In this document: piece by piece, positions 36,130 through 44,951 of the stretch
How the letters are laid out: every line of letters starts with the position of its first letter
How positions within the stretch are numbered: position 1 is the first letter of the stretch
DNA from: Paenibacillaceae bacterium
GTDB taxonomy: Bacteria; Bacillota; Clostridia; Lachnospirales; Lachnospiraceae
Assembly (NCBI GenBank): GCA_015057705.1
Contig: SVDU01000004.1
Location: 1-64,000, forward strand
Length of the DNA: 64,000 nt
Direction: 5' to 3'
Program-made: the position numbers and the translations under genes
The notes under the pieces: generated by a model
What the model was told of the DNA's origin: nothing
The model's input: the letters and a program-made list of their open reading frames with translations, nothing else
Database searches by the model: none

Positions 36130-36450
36130 ATGAATTATGATGGAATCATCATTGGCATAGGGACATTTCTGATTATCGGACTGCTGCATCCGGTTGTAAT
36201 TAAGGCAGAGTATTATTTTACTACTAAAATATGGCCCTTGTTTCTGATATTTGGACTTTTGTGCTTTGGAATTTCTCTTGTGTCTCCTTCTTCCACGGAA
36301 CGGTCTCTGTCAGCAGTCCTTGGTTGTTCTCTTTTGTGGAGTATAAAAGAAATTTTTGAGCAGAAGAAGAGAGTGGAAAAGGGCTGGTTCCCTGAAAATC
36401 CAAAAAGAAAAATATTCAAAGCTGCGGAACTGGGCGGGAAAGAAAAATAA
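36130..36450 (+). CDS. DUF4491 small membrane protein
   Basis: The 106-residue protein matches DUF4491. It has an N-terminal membrane helix (IIIGIGTFLIIGLLHPVVIK), the short EYYFTTKIWP motif, further hydrophobic segments (LFLIFGLLCFGISLV and LSAVLGCSLLWSIKEI), and a basic C-terminal tail WFPENPKRK. The function is unknown. AGAAGAGG precedes the ATG. Confidence 0.8.
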   Translation: MNYDGIIIGIGTFLIIGLLHPVVIKAEYYFTTKIWPLFLIFGLLCFGISLVSPSSTERSLSAVLGCSLLWSIKEIFEQKKRVEKGWFPENPKRKIFKAAELGGKEK

Positions 36451-36533
36451 AAAGATATTTCATATAAGATGGTTATAAGAAAAACATTAATGACGATATT
36501 AATCTGTAACCATTCTAATTATGTAAGTTATGG

Positions 36534-36557
36534 GAGACACTGAAAGGTGTCTCTTTT
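36534..36557 (+). terminator. Rho-independent terminator
   Basis: GAGACAC (36534-36540) pairs with GTGTCTC (36547-36553), followed by TTTTCG. Confidence 0.78.
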
Positions 36558-36601
36558 CGTTCCCTATATACCAAAGTATGCAAAGCCTGTGAAGCAAATT
36601 G

Positions 36602-36634
36602 GTTTTGCGGGCAAAACATCCGAAATGCTATACT
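36602..36634 (+). promoter_or_regulatory. promoter with inverted-repeat operator of the PTS operon
   Basis: TATACT (36629-36634) is a good -10 box; TTGCGG (36605-36610) at 18 bases is a weak -35. A perfect dyad GTTTTGC-GG-GCAAAAC (36602-36617) covers the -35 region. It may be the binding site of the PRD regulator encoded directly downstream, which would then act as a DNA-binding activator. Confidence 0.5.
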
Positions 36635-36655
36635 GAGCACATAAAGGAGGAAATC

Positions 36656-38683
36656 ATGGAAAACCGACTTCCAAAAATATTTGAACTTGTCTGTCAGAAC
36701 AAACGGGAATTAACAGTCCGGGAGTTTGCCACTCAGTTTGGAGTGAGTACCAGAACCGTTTACAGTGATGTAAAAAAGCTGAATGAGCTTCTGGAGACAG
36801 GCGGATATCCCATTATACAGGCAGATAAAGGGAAGCTGCATTATGCAGAACCGTTAACAATTGAATTTGAAAGTCTTATTGCTTCCACCTCGGATTTTGT
36901 TTTAACCAATCAACGGATCCGGCGTCTGCGGATTGTAGAGACCATACTTCTGGCAGGAGACCAGTTTACGGTAGAGGATTTACTCAAGGTTCTGGATATC
37001 TCCAGAAACACGCTGATTGCAGATTTAAAGGAAATAAAAGAAATGCTGGCCATTCATTCAATCGCAATAGAATCCACACCTTTTAAAGGTTATCGTGTGA
37101 TTGCGAAAGAGTTAAATATCCGAAATCTACTGATCCTGTCAGTCAGTGAAGACCCTTTGTTTTTTGAAAACAGGCCTTTGGGCGATCTGGAAATCATAAA
37201 GAAGTGTGAAGCTTTTTTAGACGATGTGTCAGGGAGACTGAGCGTGGAACTCAGTGATGTTTCATTTCACCGGATGCTGGCTGCATTCTGGGTCACCTAT
37301 GCAAGAATTTCCATGGGAAAGGTCTTTCCGGAAGGTCCCAAAGATCCGCTGACAAGAGAGGAAATCACCTTTTTACAGAAAAGAAAAGAGCTTGCATACA
37401 TCTTTGGAATGGAAGTGTCCTTAGATGACTGTTTTTATCTGGCTAATAAGCTGACGGAAGCGTCTGTGGTAAAGTATGAAGAACTGCTTTCCGAACAATG
37501 GCTTCCCTTTCATCTGGTAACCAACCAGTTTATTGAAGCGGTCACCAAGGAATACCCCTTTGAAGCATTTGTTACAGATACTAAGCTGTACGAGGGACTT
37601 CTCAATCATCTCCGGCCAGCCTATAAAAGGGCTTTATCCGAAGAGTGGGCGGAAAATCCGCTGTTGGATTATGTAAGGGAGAACTTCTCACAGCTTAACG
37701 ATGCTGTCTCAAAAGGGGTTATGTTGGTAGAAGATAAGCTGAAAGTTCATTTTAATGAGCATGAAGTATCATACTTCACACTGTTGTTTGCTTCTGTAAT
37801 TGAGAGAAATGAAAAACAGGTACGCAGAACGCCCAATGTAATTATTGTCTGCAATGCCGGAATCAGCACCTCCGAGATTTTAAAAAGCAGACTGGAAGCC
37901 ATGTTTCATGTAAACATACTGGGGACATTCAGCCTTCGCAATGCGGCTTTGTGGCTGATGGAACACGTACCCGATTTTATTGTTTCAACGGTACCTTTTA
38001 AATGGAAAGATATACAGGTATTAAAAGTCAGTCCGTTCCTGTCGGATTATGATATCAGAGAAATACAAAACCAGTTATCCTTTTTAACTGCCAGAATTCA
38101 TCTGGGAGATGTTATGGGCATTATCCGCAAATACGCAGATATCAAAGAAGAACAGTTTCCAGCTCTGAAAAAGGAATTAAGTCTATATTTGGGGTTCTCT
38201 GAAAAAACGGAACCCAGGAAAGGAATTTACCAACCTATGCTAAAAGAAATACTGACAACCGATTTAATACAGGCAAAGTTTTCTGCAGGCAGCAGAGACG
38301 AAGCTGTCAGGGAGAGCGGCAGACTGCTTGTTGAGAAAGGTCTGGCTGATGAAGCTTATATTGAGGCAATGCTTAAAAATGTGGAGGTCAACGGAACCTA
38401 CATTGTAATTGCTCCCGGAATCGCCATGCCTCATGCAAGACCGGAAGAAGGAGCACTTGGGATCGGACTTAGCATTGTTACGCTGAAAGAGCCTGTGGTT
38501 TTTGGACATCCGAAAAATGATCCTGTTAAAATCGTCGTTGGTCTATGCGCCATCGATCACCAGTCTCATTTGAAAGCTCTGACAGAACTTGCGGACATTC
38601 TTATGGATGAGAAGAAAGTAGAAGAAATTATAAACGCAGATTCGCAGCAGGAAATCATGAAAATTATAAAGGGGGAATCCTAA
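36656..38683 (+). CDS. PRD-domain transcriptional regulator with EIIB and EIIA modules
   Basis: This is a 675-residue MtlR/LicR-type activator. It has an N-terminal HTH (residues 1-60, ELTVREFATQFGVSTRTVYSDVKKL) and a second HTH region (FTVEDLLKVLDISRNTLIADL). Two PTS regulation domains follow in the middle, then an EIIB-like module with Cys399 (VCNAGISTSE) and a C-terminal EIIA module with His593 (MPHARPEEGA). Phosphorylation by HPr and EII proteins sets its activity. No other EIIA gene lies in the operon, so this C-terminal module may also serve transport. AAAGGAGG places the start at 36656. Confidence 0.9.
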   Translation: MENRLPKIFELVCQNKRELTVREFATQFGVSTRTVYSDVKKLNELLETGGYPIIQADKGKLHYAEPLTIEFESLIASTSDFVLTNQRIRRLRIVETILLAGDQFTVEDLLKVLDISRNTLIADLKEIKEMLAIHSIAIESTPFKGYRVIAKELNIRNLLILSVSEDPLFFENRPLGDLEIIKKCEAFLDDVSGRLSVELSDVSFHRMLAAFWVTYARISMGKVFPEGPKDPLTREEITFLQKRKELAYIFGMEVSLDDCFYLANKLTEASVVKYEELLSEQWLPFHLVTNQFIEAVTKEYPFEAFVTDTKLYEGLLNHLRPAYKRALSEEWAENPLLDYVRENFSQLNDAVSKGVMLVEDKLKVHFNEHEVSYFTLLFASVIERNEKQVRRTPNVIIVCNAGISTSEILKSRLEAMFHVNILGTFSLRNAALWLMEHVPDFIVSTVPFKWKDIQVLKVSPFLSDYDIREIQNQLSFLTARIHLGDVMGIIRKYADIKEEQFPALKKELSLYLGFSEKTEPRKGIYQPMLKEILTTDLIQAKFSAGSRDEAVRESGRLLVEKGLADEAYIEAMLKNVEVNGTYIVIAPGIAMPHARPEEGALGIGLSIVTLKEPVVFGHPKNDPVKIVVGLCAIDHQSHLKALTELADILMDEKKVEEIINADSQQEIMKIIKGES

Positions 38684-38962
38684 ATGTTAAAAATAGTTAC
38701 GGTATGTGGTGCAGGAGTGGGGAGCTCCATGATGCTTCGTTTGTTTACCCAGCAGATTTTAGATGGGGAAAAGATTGAAGCAGTGGTAGACGCGTCTGAT
38801 ATTGGTTCTGTGAGCCCGGATTTTTATGATATCTTAATAACCACTTCAGATTTTGCTGATGTGTTAAGAGATTCAAAGGCTCATATTATCCGCATTGATA
38901 ATATGATGGATAAGCAGTATTTGAAAGAACAGCTTATGGAAGCAATTAATACAAAGAGATAA
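38684..38962 (+). CDS. PTS EIIB component, ascorbate (Ula/Sga) type
   Basis: The 92-residue EIIB has the phospho-cysteine loop VCGAGVGSS (Cys8) typical of UlaB/SgaB. It hands phosphate to the sugar carried by the EIIC. It starts directly after the regulator stop codon, with the ribosome site inside that gene. Confidence 0.9.
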   Translation: MLKIVTVCGAGVGSSMMLRLFTQQILDGEKIEAVVDASDIGSVSPDFYDILITTSDFADVLRDSKAHIIRIDNMMDKQYLKEQLMEAINTKR

Positions 38963-38991
38963 CAGGTGTAGAAGCCCTGGGAGGGAGAACT

Positions 38992-40272
38992 ATGGAAGTA
39001 ATGATGTATCTGATTCGCAATGTGTTCAGCCAGGCGGTGTTCATCATTGGAATCGTAGTAATTATAGGAATGGCTGCGCAGAAAAAGACCTGGGACCAGA
39101 TTCTGCCAAGCGTAATCAAAACCATGATTGGTTTCACCATGATCAATGTAGGCGGACAGACGCTTGGTGTGTCGCTGCTGCCTTTGCAGACCATGATCAC
39201 AAAAATATTTAATCTGCCGGAAATTCCCGTTGATATCGGCGCGGCACAAAGCGAAAGTCTTTCCGGAATCGGAACGGAGATGGCGCTGATCTTTGCACTG
39301 GGATTTGTTGTCAATCTTCTCCTTGCAAGATTCACCCGCTTTAAATACGTACATTTATCTGCTCACGTATCCTTTTTCTATGCAGGACTCATTGCAGCAC
39401 TGCTGAAATTCGGAACCAATTTAAGCACGATACCGTTAGTAGCAGTAGGTGCTGTTTTACTTGGCTCTTATATGACATTTTCCTGCGCTTACGTCGCTCT
39501 GTTTATGAAAGAGGTAAAAGGCGGGGAAGGGTTTACTCTGGCTCACTCCAGCTCTGTGGGAATCCTTATTTCTTCCCTTCTGGCAAAAGCGTTTGGCAAC
39601 AAGGAGCATGATCTGGAGAATATCAATGTACCAAAAAAACTGAACTTTTTAAGAGAAATGACTATATCACTGACCATTGTTATGACCATCCTTTTCCTCG
39701 CCATCAGCCTTCTTTCCGGTCCATCCTGGGCACTTAAAAACGTTACCGGCGGACAGGATATCCTGGTTTTCAGCTTCTTAAAAGGTTTATCCTTTGGTAT
39801 GTGGATTACAGTTATTATTACCGGTGTCAGAATGATGCTTTCCGAAATTATTGCTGCATTCCACGGAATTGCCAATAAAATTATTCCTAATTCCGTACCT
39901 GGACTGGATATTCCGCTGTTGTTCCCCAATTACCCCAATTCAGTTATACTTGGTTTCCTGACCAGCCTGATTGCAGGACTTTTGGGAATGATGGTTCTTG
40001 GTTTACTGAATTATCCGGTAGTGGTATTCCCGGCACTGATTCCAACGTTCTTCACAGGTGCAGTAACCGCAATCTTCGGCAATGCCCACGGCGGCCGCAG
40101 AGGCGCCATAATCGGATCCTTTGTAAATGGACTGATTCTGATCTTCGGACAAGCCCTTTTACTGCCAATGATCGGAACCTACGCACCGATTATGAGGATC
40201 TTAAGTGAGACAGACTACTCCTTATACGGACCGATTTTAGGATGGATCCTGAGAATGTTTGGAGGAATGTAA
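38992..40272 (+). CDS. PTS EIIC component, UlaA/SgaT family
   Basis: The 426-residue membrane protein has about ten or eleven helices. It shows the SgaT hallmarks MIGFTMINVGGQTLG near the N-terminus and GNAHGGRRGAIIGSFVNGLI near the C-terminus. The family is named for L-ascorbate but many members carry other sugars. GGAGGGAG precedes the ATG. Its TAA shares one base with the ATG of the next gene. Confidence 0.9.
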   Translation: MEVMMYLIRNVFSQAVFIIGIVVIIGMAAQKKTWDQILPSVIKTMIGFTMINVGGQTLGVSLLPLQTMITKIFNLPEIPVDIGAAQSESLSGIGTEMALIFALGFVVNLLLARFTRFKYVHLSAHVSFFYAGLIAALLKFGTNLSTIPLVAVGAVLLGSYMTFSCAYVALFMKEVKGGEGFTLAHSSSVGILISSLLAKAFGNKEHDLENINVPKKLNFLREMTISLTIVMTILFLAISLLSGPSWALKNVTGGQDILVFSFLKGLSFGMWITVIITGVRMMLSEIIAAFHGIANKIIPNSVPGLDIPLLFPNYPNSVILGFLTSLIAGLLGMMVLGLLNYPVVVFPALIPTFFTGAVTAIFGNAHGGRRGAIIGSFVNGLILIFGQALLLPMIGTYAPIMRILSETDYSLYGPILGWILRMFGGM

Positions 40273-40967
40273 TGAAACATCTGGCTTTTTATATCCCACT
40301 GCATTATCCGGACAGAGAACGTTTTTTTGAAATTCTTCAGCTGCTTGATGAACAAGGGGCGGGGTATGTGGAAGTTGGGATTCCTGTTTCAGATCCTTAT
40401 ATGGATGGGGAGATTATCCGTGAAACAAACAGAGTGATCCTGAAGCAGGGGTTAACCGGGGAAGACATTGCAGCTTCGTTAAAGGAGATTCGCAGCCGTT
40501 TTTATTTTAAAGTTGTTATCATGACATATCAGGAAGGTGTGGAACGCTTTTCGCTTACCCACATTCCCCATGAGCTATATGATGGTTTTATCTGTGTCAA
40601 TGGTGATTATCCGGCGGATATCCTTCATGATCCAATCAAAGTACTCAGTCAGTCAAAAAGTAATGATGAACTGAAACAGGCATTAGAACACAATCATTTG
40701 TTTGCCTATGTGGTATCGGGAGAAGGAAAAACAGGCTCTTTTGATAAACTGCCCGATCAATATATCGACGTTGTAAAAAGAGTGAAATCATTTACTTCCA
40801 TTCCCGCATTTGTAGGTTTTGGTATCAAGTCTGCCTCAGATGTTGAAACGGTGATGAAAAATGGCGCAGACGGCGCCATAATTGGAACCGAATTTATCCG
40901 CCGCTATCAGCAGGGAGGATTTGATACACTAAAAAGCTACATAAACGAACTAAAAAGAGCGTATTAA
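40272..40967 (+). CDS. TrpA-like TIM-barrel lyase in a PTS operon
   Basis: The protein of about 231 residues is homologous to tryptophan synthase alpha subunit. It has VEVGIPVSDPYMDGEII, with the catalytic glutamate and aspartate positions kept, and VSGEGKTG and FVGFGIKSASDVE as phosphate-binding strands. No trpB or other trp gene is near; it is coupled to the EIIC gene by TAATG overlap. TrpA cleaves indoleglycerol phosphate by retro-aldol reaction. Here a retro-aldol cleavage of the phosphorylated PTS sugar product is a reasonable inference. The stop overlaps the converging AraC gene by 4 bases. Confidence 0.82.
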   Translation: MKHLAFYIPLHYPDRERFFEILQLLDEQGAGYVEVGIPVSDPYMDGEIIRETNRVILKQGLTGEDIAASLKEIRSRFYFKVVIMTYQEGVERFSLTHIPHELYDGFICVNGDYPADILHDPIKVLSQSKSNDELKQALEHNHLFAYVVSGEGKTGSFDKLPDQYIDVVKRVKSFTSIPAFVGFGIKSASDVETVMKNGADGAIIGTEFIRRYQQGGFDTLKSYINELKRAY

Positions 40968-42256
40968 AACAGGGGAGTTTTAATAGAATCTGCAGAAGTC
41001 TGACTTATCTTACAGTCAGGCTTCTGCTTTTGTGTTTTCTTTTTTCCAGTGTGTATAAACTCTTTTACACCATAACAGTCCCTGTATTGCTTTAAGGTCA
41101 AGCCAGTCACTTCCTTAAACTGCTTTCCTAAGTGGCTCTGTGATGAAAATCCCAGATAGGCCGATATCTCAATATATTGATATTTGGAATAAATTAAAAG
41201 ATTTTCAGCCAGCTTTATTTTTTCATTTCGAATATAGTCTGTAATAGAAATCCCTTCCTCCTTTTTAAACAGATCGGAAATATAGTTGGGGTTCATCTGA
41301 AGCTCCAAAGCCATATCCCCAATTTTGATTTTATCGTGAAGGTGGGAAAAGATATAATCCTTGCATTCCTCAACGCGGGGATTTTTCTCCTTTTTCTGTG
41401 TTCCTTTCTGTTTTTCCTTTCCTTCCTGTACCAGCCTGGCATACTCATATTCCGCACTGTTTTTGATATGAATCAGAGTGGCGATGTCGTTGGATTCTTC
41501 TATTTTCATGATAAATATGTCACTGAGGGAAAATGAAATTTCCGGGCTTAAACCTCCCCGGATGGCAGCCCGGCTTGCCAGTGTAATAACTACAATACAG
41601 ACATTTTTAAAACTGCGCATCCGGTCTTTTGCCAGGATGCCCAGCTGTCCGGTGTAGTCCTCCGCCCAGCTTTGCTCCAGTTGCCGGATATCTCCGTTTT
41701 CAATGCTGGAAAATTCCCTGACCTCCTGATCATATGGGTTGTGTTTTTTCCTGTTTTCTTGATTCTCAAAGATCAATTCTGAAAAATTCTTCTGTATCTG
41801 CTCTTTCGTCATGGAATCCACACAGTTTTCCTTTATGATGTCACCTGCTGTGAGCATTTCCTTGTGAAACAGGTTATAAATGAGAAGGATATCCCGAAGA
41901 AAATCATCGAAATCACAGATACTCAGACTCTGGATCCAGTTGGAGTCAATTGGAACAGCCTGGATGCTTCGGTTAATATTCACCTGTGTATGAAAGCCCA
42001 CTGGTCCAATCACGTAAATCATGTTCTGAGCAGGAACTGCTGCATATATGATATTGCCGTTGACAGAGGTAAGTGTGGGAAAAGGTTCTGCTTTCATCTC
42101 AAGTACGGCGTCCCTGACTTTCATGGAAGAAAAAGGGAGATCAGAGAAGTCCTTGCGGGCACATACAGTCTCTCCTGGTTTTTTATCCATCGTATAGGAT
42201 TTTACAAAGGTATGAAGATGATAGGAAATATGTTTCATGAAATAATTAGTAATCAT
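40964..42256 (-). CDS. AraC-family transcriptional regulator
   Basis: The 430-residue regulator has a roughly 300-residue N-terminal sensor part of unknown fold and a C-terminal AraC double HTH (about residues 300-395). The HTH shows LHDKIKIGDMALELQMNPNYISDLFKKEEGISITDYI and IEISAYLGFSSQSHLGKQFKEVTGLTLKQYR. AAAGGAG precedes the ATG. It is divergent from the GH5 gene and very probably controls the GH5-GPH-GH42-GH43 operon. Its last codons run through the terminator of the converging PTS operon. Confidence 0.88.
   Translation of the reverse strand: MITNYFMKHISYHLHTFVKSYTMDKKPGETVCARKDFSDLPFSSMKVRDAVLEMKAEPFPTLTSVNGNIIYAAVPAQNMIYVIGPVGFHTQVNINRSIQAVPIDSNWIQSLSICDFDDFLRDILLIYNLFHKEMLTAGDIIKENCVDSMTKEQIQKNFSELIFENQENRKKHNPYDQEVREFSSIENGDIRQLEQSWAEDYTGQLGILAKDRMRSFKNVCIVVITLASRAAIRGGLSPEISFSLSDIFIMKIEESNDIATLIHIKNSAEYEYARLVQEGKEKQKGTQKKEKNPRVEECKDYIFSHLHDKIKIGDMALELQMNPNYISDLFKKEEGISITDYIRNEKIKLAENLLIYSKYQYIEISAYLGFSSQSHLGKQFKEVTGLTLKQYRDCYGVKEFIHTGKKKTQKQKPDCKISQTSADSIKTPLF
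40992..41035 (+). terminator. terminator of the PTS operon inside the converging AraC gene
   Basis: GCAGAAGTCTGAC (40992-41004) pairs with GTCAGGCTTCTGC (41015-41027), followed by TTTTGTGTTTT. The hairpin lies in the coding sequence for the AraC C-terminal tail on the other strand. Confidence 0.82.
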
Positions 42257-42312
42257 ACAAACTCCTTTATCTGAGAAAGGTGATAAAAAACTGTGAATAT
42301 TGATATAAGATC

Positions 42313-42340
42313 AGTATAACTTAATTTAAAATGAAAGCAA
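42313..42340 (-). promoter_or_regulatory. promoter of the AraC gene, overlapping a divergent -10
   Basis: On the minus strand TTGCTT (42340-42335), 16 bases, TATACT (42318-42313). On the plus strand TATAAC (42315-42320) could be the -10 of the GH5 operon with a poor -35 (TGTGAA 42292-42297), which suggests activator dependence. The two -10 boxes overlap, so the promoters should exclude each other. Confidence 0.5.
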
Positions 42341-42369
42341 CTAAAAAATGATAAAACAAGGAGATTTAT

Positions 42370-43545
42370 ATGAAAGTGAATGGTGTAAATCTGGGAAACT
42401 GGCTGGTACTGGAGAAATGGATGAGCCCCGGATTATTTGAAGGGACGGATGCAGCCGATGAATACTGGCTTCCCCGCAGTTTGACAAAAGAAGTCTATGA
42501 AGCCAGGATTTTAATACATCGCAGTGAATATATTACGGAGCGGGATTTTGTAACCATCAGATCCTGGGGCATGGATACCATACGTATTCCGGTTCCATAT
42601 TTTATTTTTGGTGACAGAGAGCCTTTTCTGGGCTGCATCAATGAGCTTGATAAGGCATTTAACTGGGCTGAAAAGTATGGCCTTAAAATACTGATTGATT
42701 TACATACGGCACCGGAAGGTCAGAACGGATTCGATAACGGAGGAATCAGCGGCGTATGCAAATGGGCTCAAAATCCTCAGGAGGTGGAGTTTGTACTGAC
42801 TGTTCTGGAACGCCTGGCAAAACGATATGGAACAAGGAGTGGACTGTGGGGAATTGAGGTTCTCAATGAGCCGGCTACGGAAGCAATCTGGGAGTTAATG
42901 AATGTGCAAAAAAGATATCCTCCCAAAGATGAGACCATGGGAAAGGGAAGCTGTGGAATCCCCATTTCATTTATTAAACAATTTTACCGGGAGGCCTACA
43001 AAAGAATCCGAGCATTTATGCCGGAGGAAAAGCATGTGGTCTTTCACGATGCATTTGACTTGTCCGGCTGGAAGGAATTCTTTGAAGAAGAAAATTTCCA
43101 AAACATCGTTCTGGATACCCATCAGTATCTGATGATGGCAGAAATGATGGGATGTGGTCAGAACTTAAACGAATATCTGGATTATATTAATACTCATTTT
43201 GCAAAAGAGATAGAGAAAATACAGGCATATGTCCCGGTAATATGCGGGGAATGGTGTCTCTTTAATTCTCTGGCATGCGGCTGGGATACAAAAGGGGGTC
43301 AGACTGTCTTAAACGGTGTAGAGGGATCTGACAAAGAGCTGAAATCTGCAGAAGAGAAAAAAGAAATCTATCAGGCGGTGGCAAAGGCCCAGCTGGAAGC
43401 ATGGAATAAAGGTTCTGGTCATTTTTACTGGAGTTATAAGCTTTTAACGGATACTGTCAACACCAGCGGCTGGGGTGGCTGGGACAGCTGGGATTTGGGA
43501 AGATGTGTGGATTTTGGCTGGTTTCCTGTAAAAAGTAAAATATAA
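42370..43545 (+). CDS. GH5-family beta-glucanase/glucosidase
   Basis: The 391-residue enzyme starts MKVNGVNLGNWLVLEKWM, typical of the exo-beta-1,3-glucanase-like branch of GH5. The acid/base is Glu167 in LNEPAT and the nucleophile Glu294 in CGEWC. It has no signal peptide, so it cleaves imported oligosaccharides. AAGGAG precedes the ATG. First gene of the operon, 21 bases ahead of the symporter. Confidence 0.87.
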   Translation: MKVNGVNLGNWLVLEKWMSPGLFEGTDAADEYWLPRSLTKEVYEARILIHRSEYITERDFVTIRSWGMDTIRIPVPYFIFGDREPFLGCINELDKAFNWAEKYGLKILIDLHTAPEGQNGFDNGGISGVCKWAQNPQEVEFVLTVLERLAKRYGTRSGLWGIEVLNEPATEAIWELMNVQKRYPPKDETMGKGSCGIPISFIKQFYREAYKRIRAFMPEEKHVVFHDAFDLSGWKEFFEEENFQNIVLDTHQYLMMAEMMGCGQNLNEYLDYINTHFAKEIEKIQAYVPVICGEWCLFNSLACGWDTKGGQTVLNGVEGSDKELKSAEEKKEIYQAVAKAQLEAWNKGSGHFYWSYKLLTDTVNTSGWGGWDSWDLGRCVDFGWFPVKSKI

Positions 43546-43565
43546 TTCAGAAAAGAGGAGAAGAT

Positions 43566-44951
43566 ATGAAACAGACAAAAGCTAACGGATCGCTTTCTTT
43601 TGTGGAGCGTTTTGGATATGGTATGGGAGATTACGCCGGAAATCTGGTTTATTCTTCAATCAGCGCATTCCTGCTGGTTTATTATACCAATGTGGTAGGA
43701 GCGAGTGCAGCGGCAGCTGCAGGAATTATTGCTATATCAAAATTTTTTGACGGGGTCTCGGATCTTGCGATGGGATACATTGTAGACCATACGAAAAGTA
43801 AATGGGGAAAGGCCCGTCCCTGGCTTGCCAGATTATGTGTGCCTCTTGCAGTGTGCACAGTTTTGATGTTTACCGTGCCTCAAAGCATGGAGGGGAAGGC
43901 ACAGCTGGTATATATGTTCCTGACTTATAATCTTGTTTCCACCATATTTTATACTGGAATCAACATTCCATATGCAACCATGCACGGCCTGATGACGACC
44001 AACCAGTATGAGAGAGGTCTTCTGGGCAATTTCAGAAATCTTCTGGCAACGGCGGGTACAATGACCATTAATACGGTGGTCTTAAAAATGACCGGTTACT
44101 TTGGCGGTGGGGATAAATACAGCCAGAAAGGCTGGACAATTACCATGATCATCCTGATGATTATATTTATTGTAATCAATCTTTTCACATTTGCAGTGTG
44201 CAAAGAGCGGGTAGTGGATGAACAATCAGAGAAAAACCAGGAAGTGAAAATATCTTTTGCTAAGGGCATAAAAGGGTTATTAGTGAACAAATACTGGATT
44301 TTACTTGTAATTGCCATTTTCGCCCTGTACTTTATGATGTCCTGTTTCTTTGGATCTGCGGTTTATTTTGCACAGTACCGTCTGGGAGATGCCAACTATT
44401 TTACACCTGTTTCCAACTTCCTGTCCATGTCCCAGATCATAACCTTATTCATTACACCGTTTCTAATGAAGAAATTTACAAAGAAGCAGCTGATGCTTAC
44501 AGGTCTTACAGTTGCAACCCTGGGATTCGCTTTAACAGGAATGTCTTATAATATAACCTTTATCAGTGCCATGTCAGTAATCAAGGGAATTGGATTCGGG
44601 TTATCGGGAGCGTGTATGTTCGGGCTTTTGCAGGATGCCATTACATACGGGGAATGGTATAACGGATACGGTACTGCTGGAATGGGAAATGCGGCATCTT
44701 CCTTCTGTATGAAAGTTGGCTCCGGTATTGGAACAGCAGCACTTGGCTGGGTACTGGCAGCAGGCGGATTCCATGCAGACAAGGCAGTGCAGAGCGGGGC
44801 TTCCTTAGCAGCAATCGACTGGGCGTTTATCTGGATTCCGGCTCTTACCATGGGAATCGGGGTTGTCTGTCTCTTATTATTTGATCTTGATAAAAAATAT
44901 GATAAAATAGTTTCAGATTTATCAGCAGGAAAACACAGATTGGAGAACTGA
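43566..44951 (+). CDS. GPH-family sugar:cation symporter
   Basis: The 461-residue, twelve-helix transporter of the glycoside-pentoside-hexuronide family begins SFVERFGYGMGDYAGNLVY. It has the loop DHTKSKWGKARPWL between helices 2 and 3 and GEWYNGYGTAGMGNA later. It imports oligosaccharides with Na+ or H+. The TGATG overlap couples it to the GH42 gene. Confidence 0.9.
   Translation: MKQTKANGSLSFVERFGYGMGDYAGNLVYSSISAFLLVYYTNVVGASAAAAAGIIAISKFFDGVSDLAMGYIVDHTKSKWGKARPWLARLCVPLAVCTVLMFTVPQSMEGKAQLVYMFLTYNLVSTIFYTGINIPYATMHGLMTTNQYERGLLGNFRNLLATAGTMTINTVVLKMTGYFGGGDKYSQKGWTITMIILMIIFIVINLFTFAVCKERVVDEQSEKNQEVKISFAKGIKGLLVNKYWILLVIAIFALYFMMSCFFGSAVYFAQYRLGDANYFTPVSNFLSMSQIITLFITPFLMKKFTKKQLMLTGLTVATLGFALTGMSYNITFISAMSVIKGIGFGLSGACMFGLLQDAITYGEWYNGYGTAGMGNAASSFCMKVGSGIGTAALGWVLAAGGFHADKAVQSGASLAAIDWAFIWIPALTMGIGVVCLLLFDLDKKYDKIVSDLSAGKHRLEN

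Noticed and set aside
38881-39354. Minus-strand frames of 157 and 129 codons
   Set aside because: They are shadows of the EIIB and EIIC genes, with no recognisable domain.
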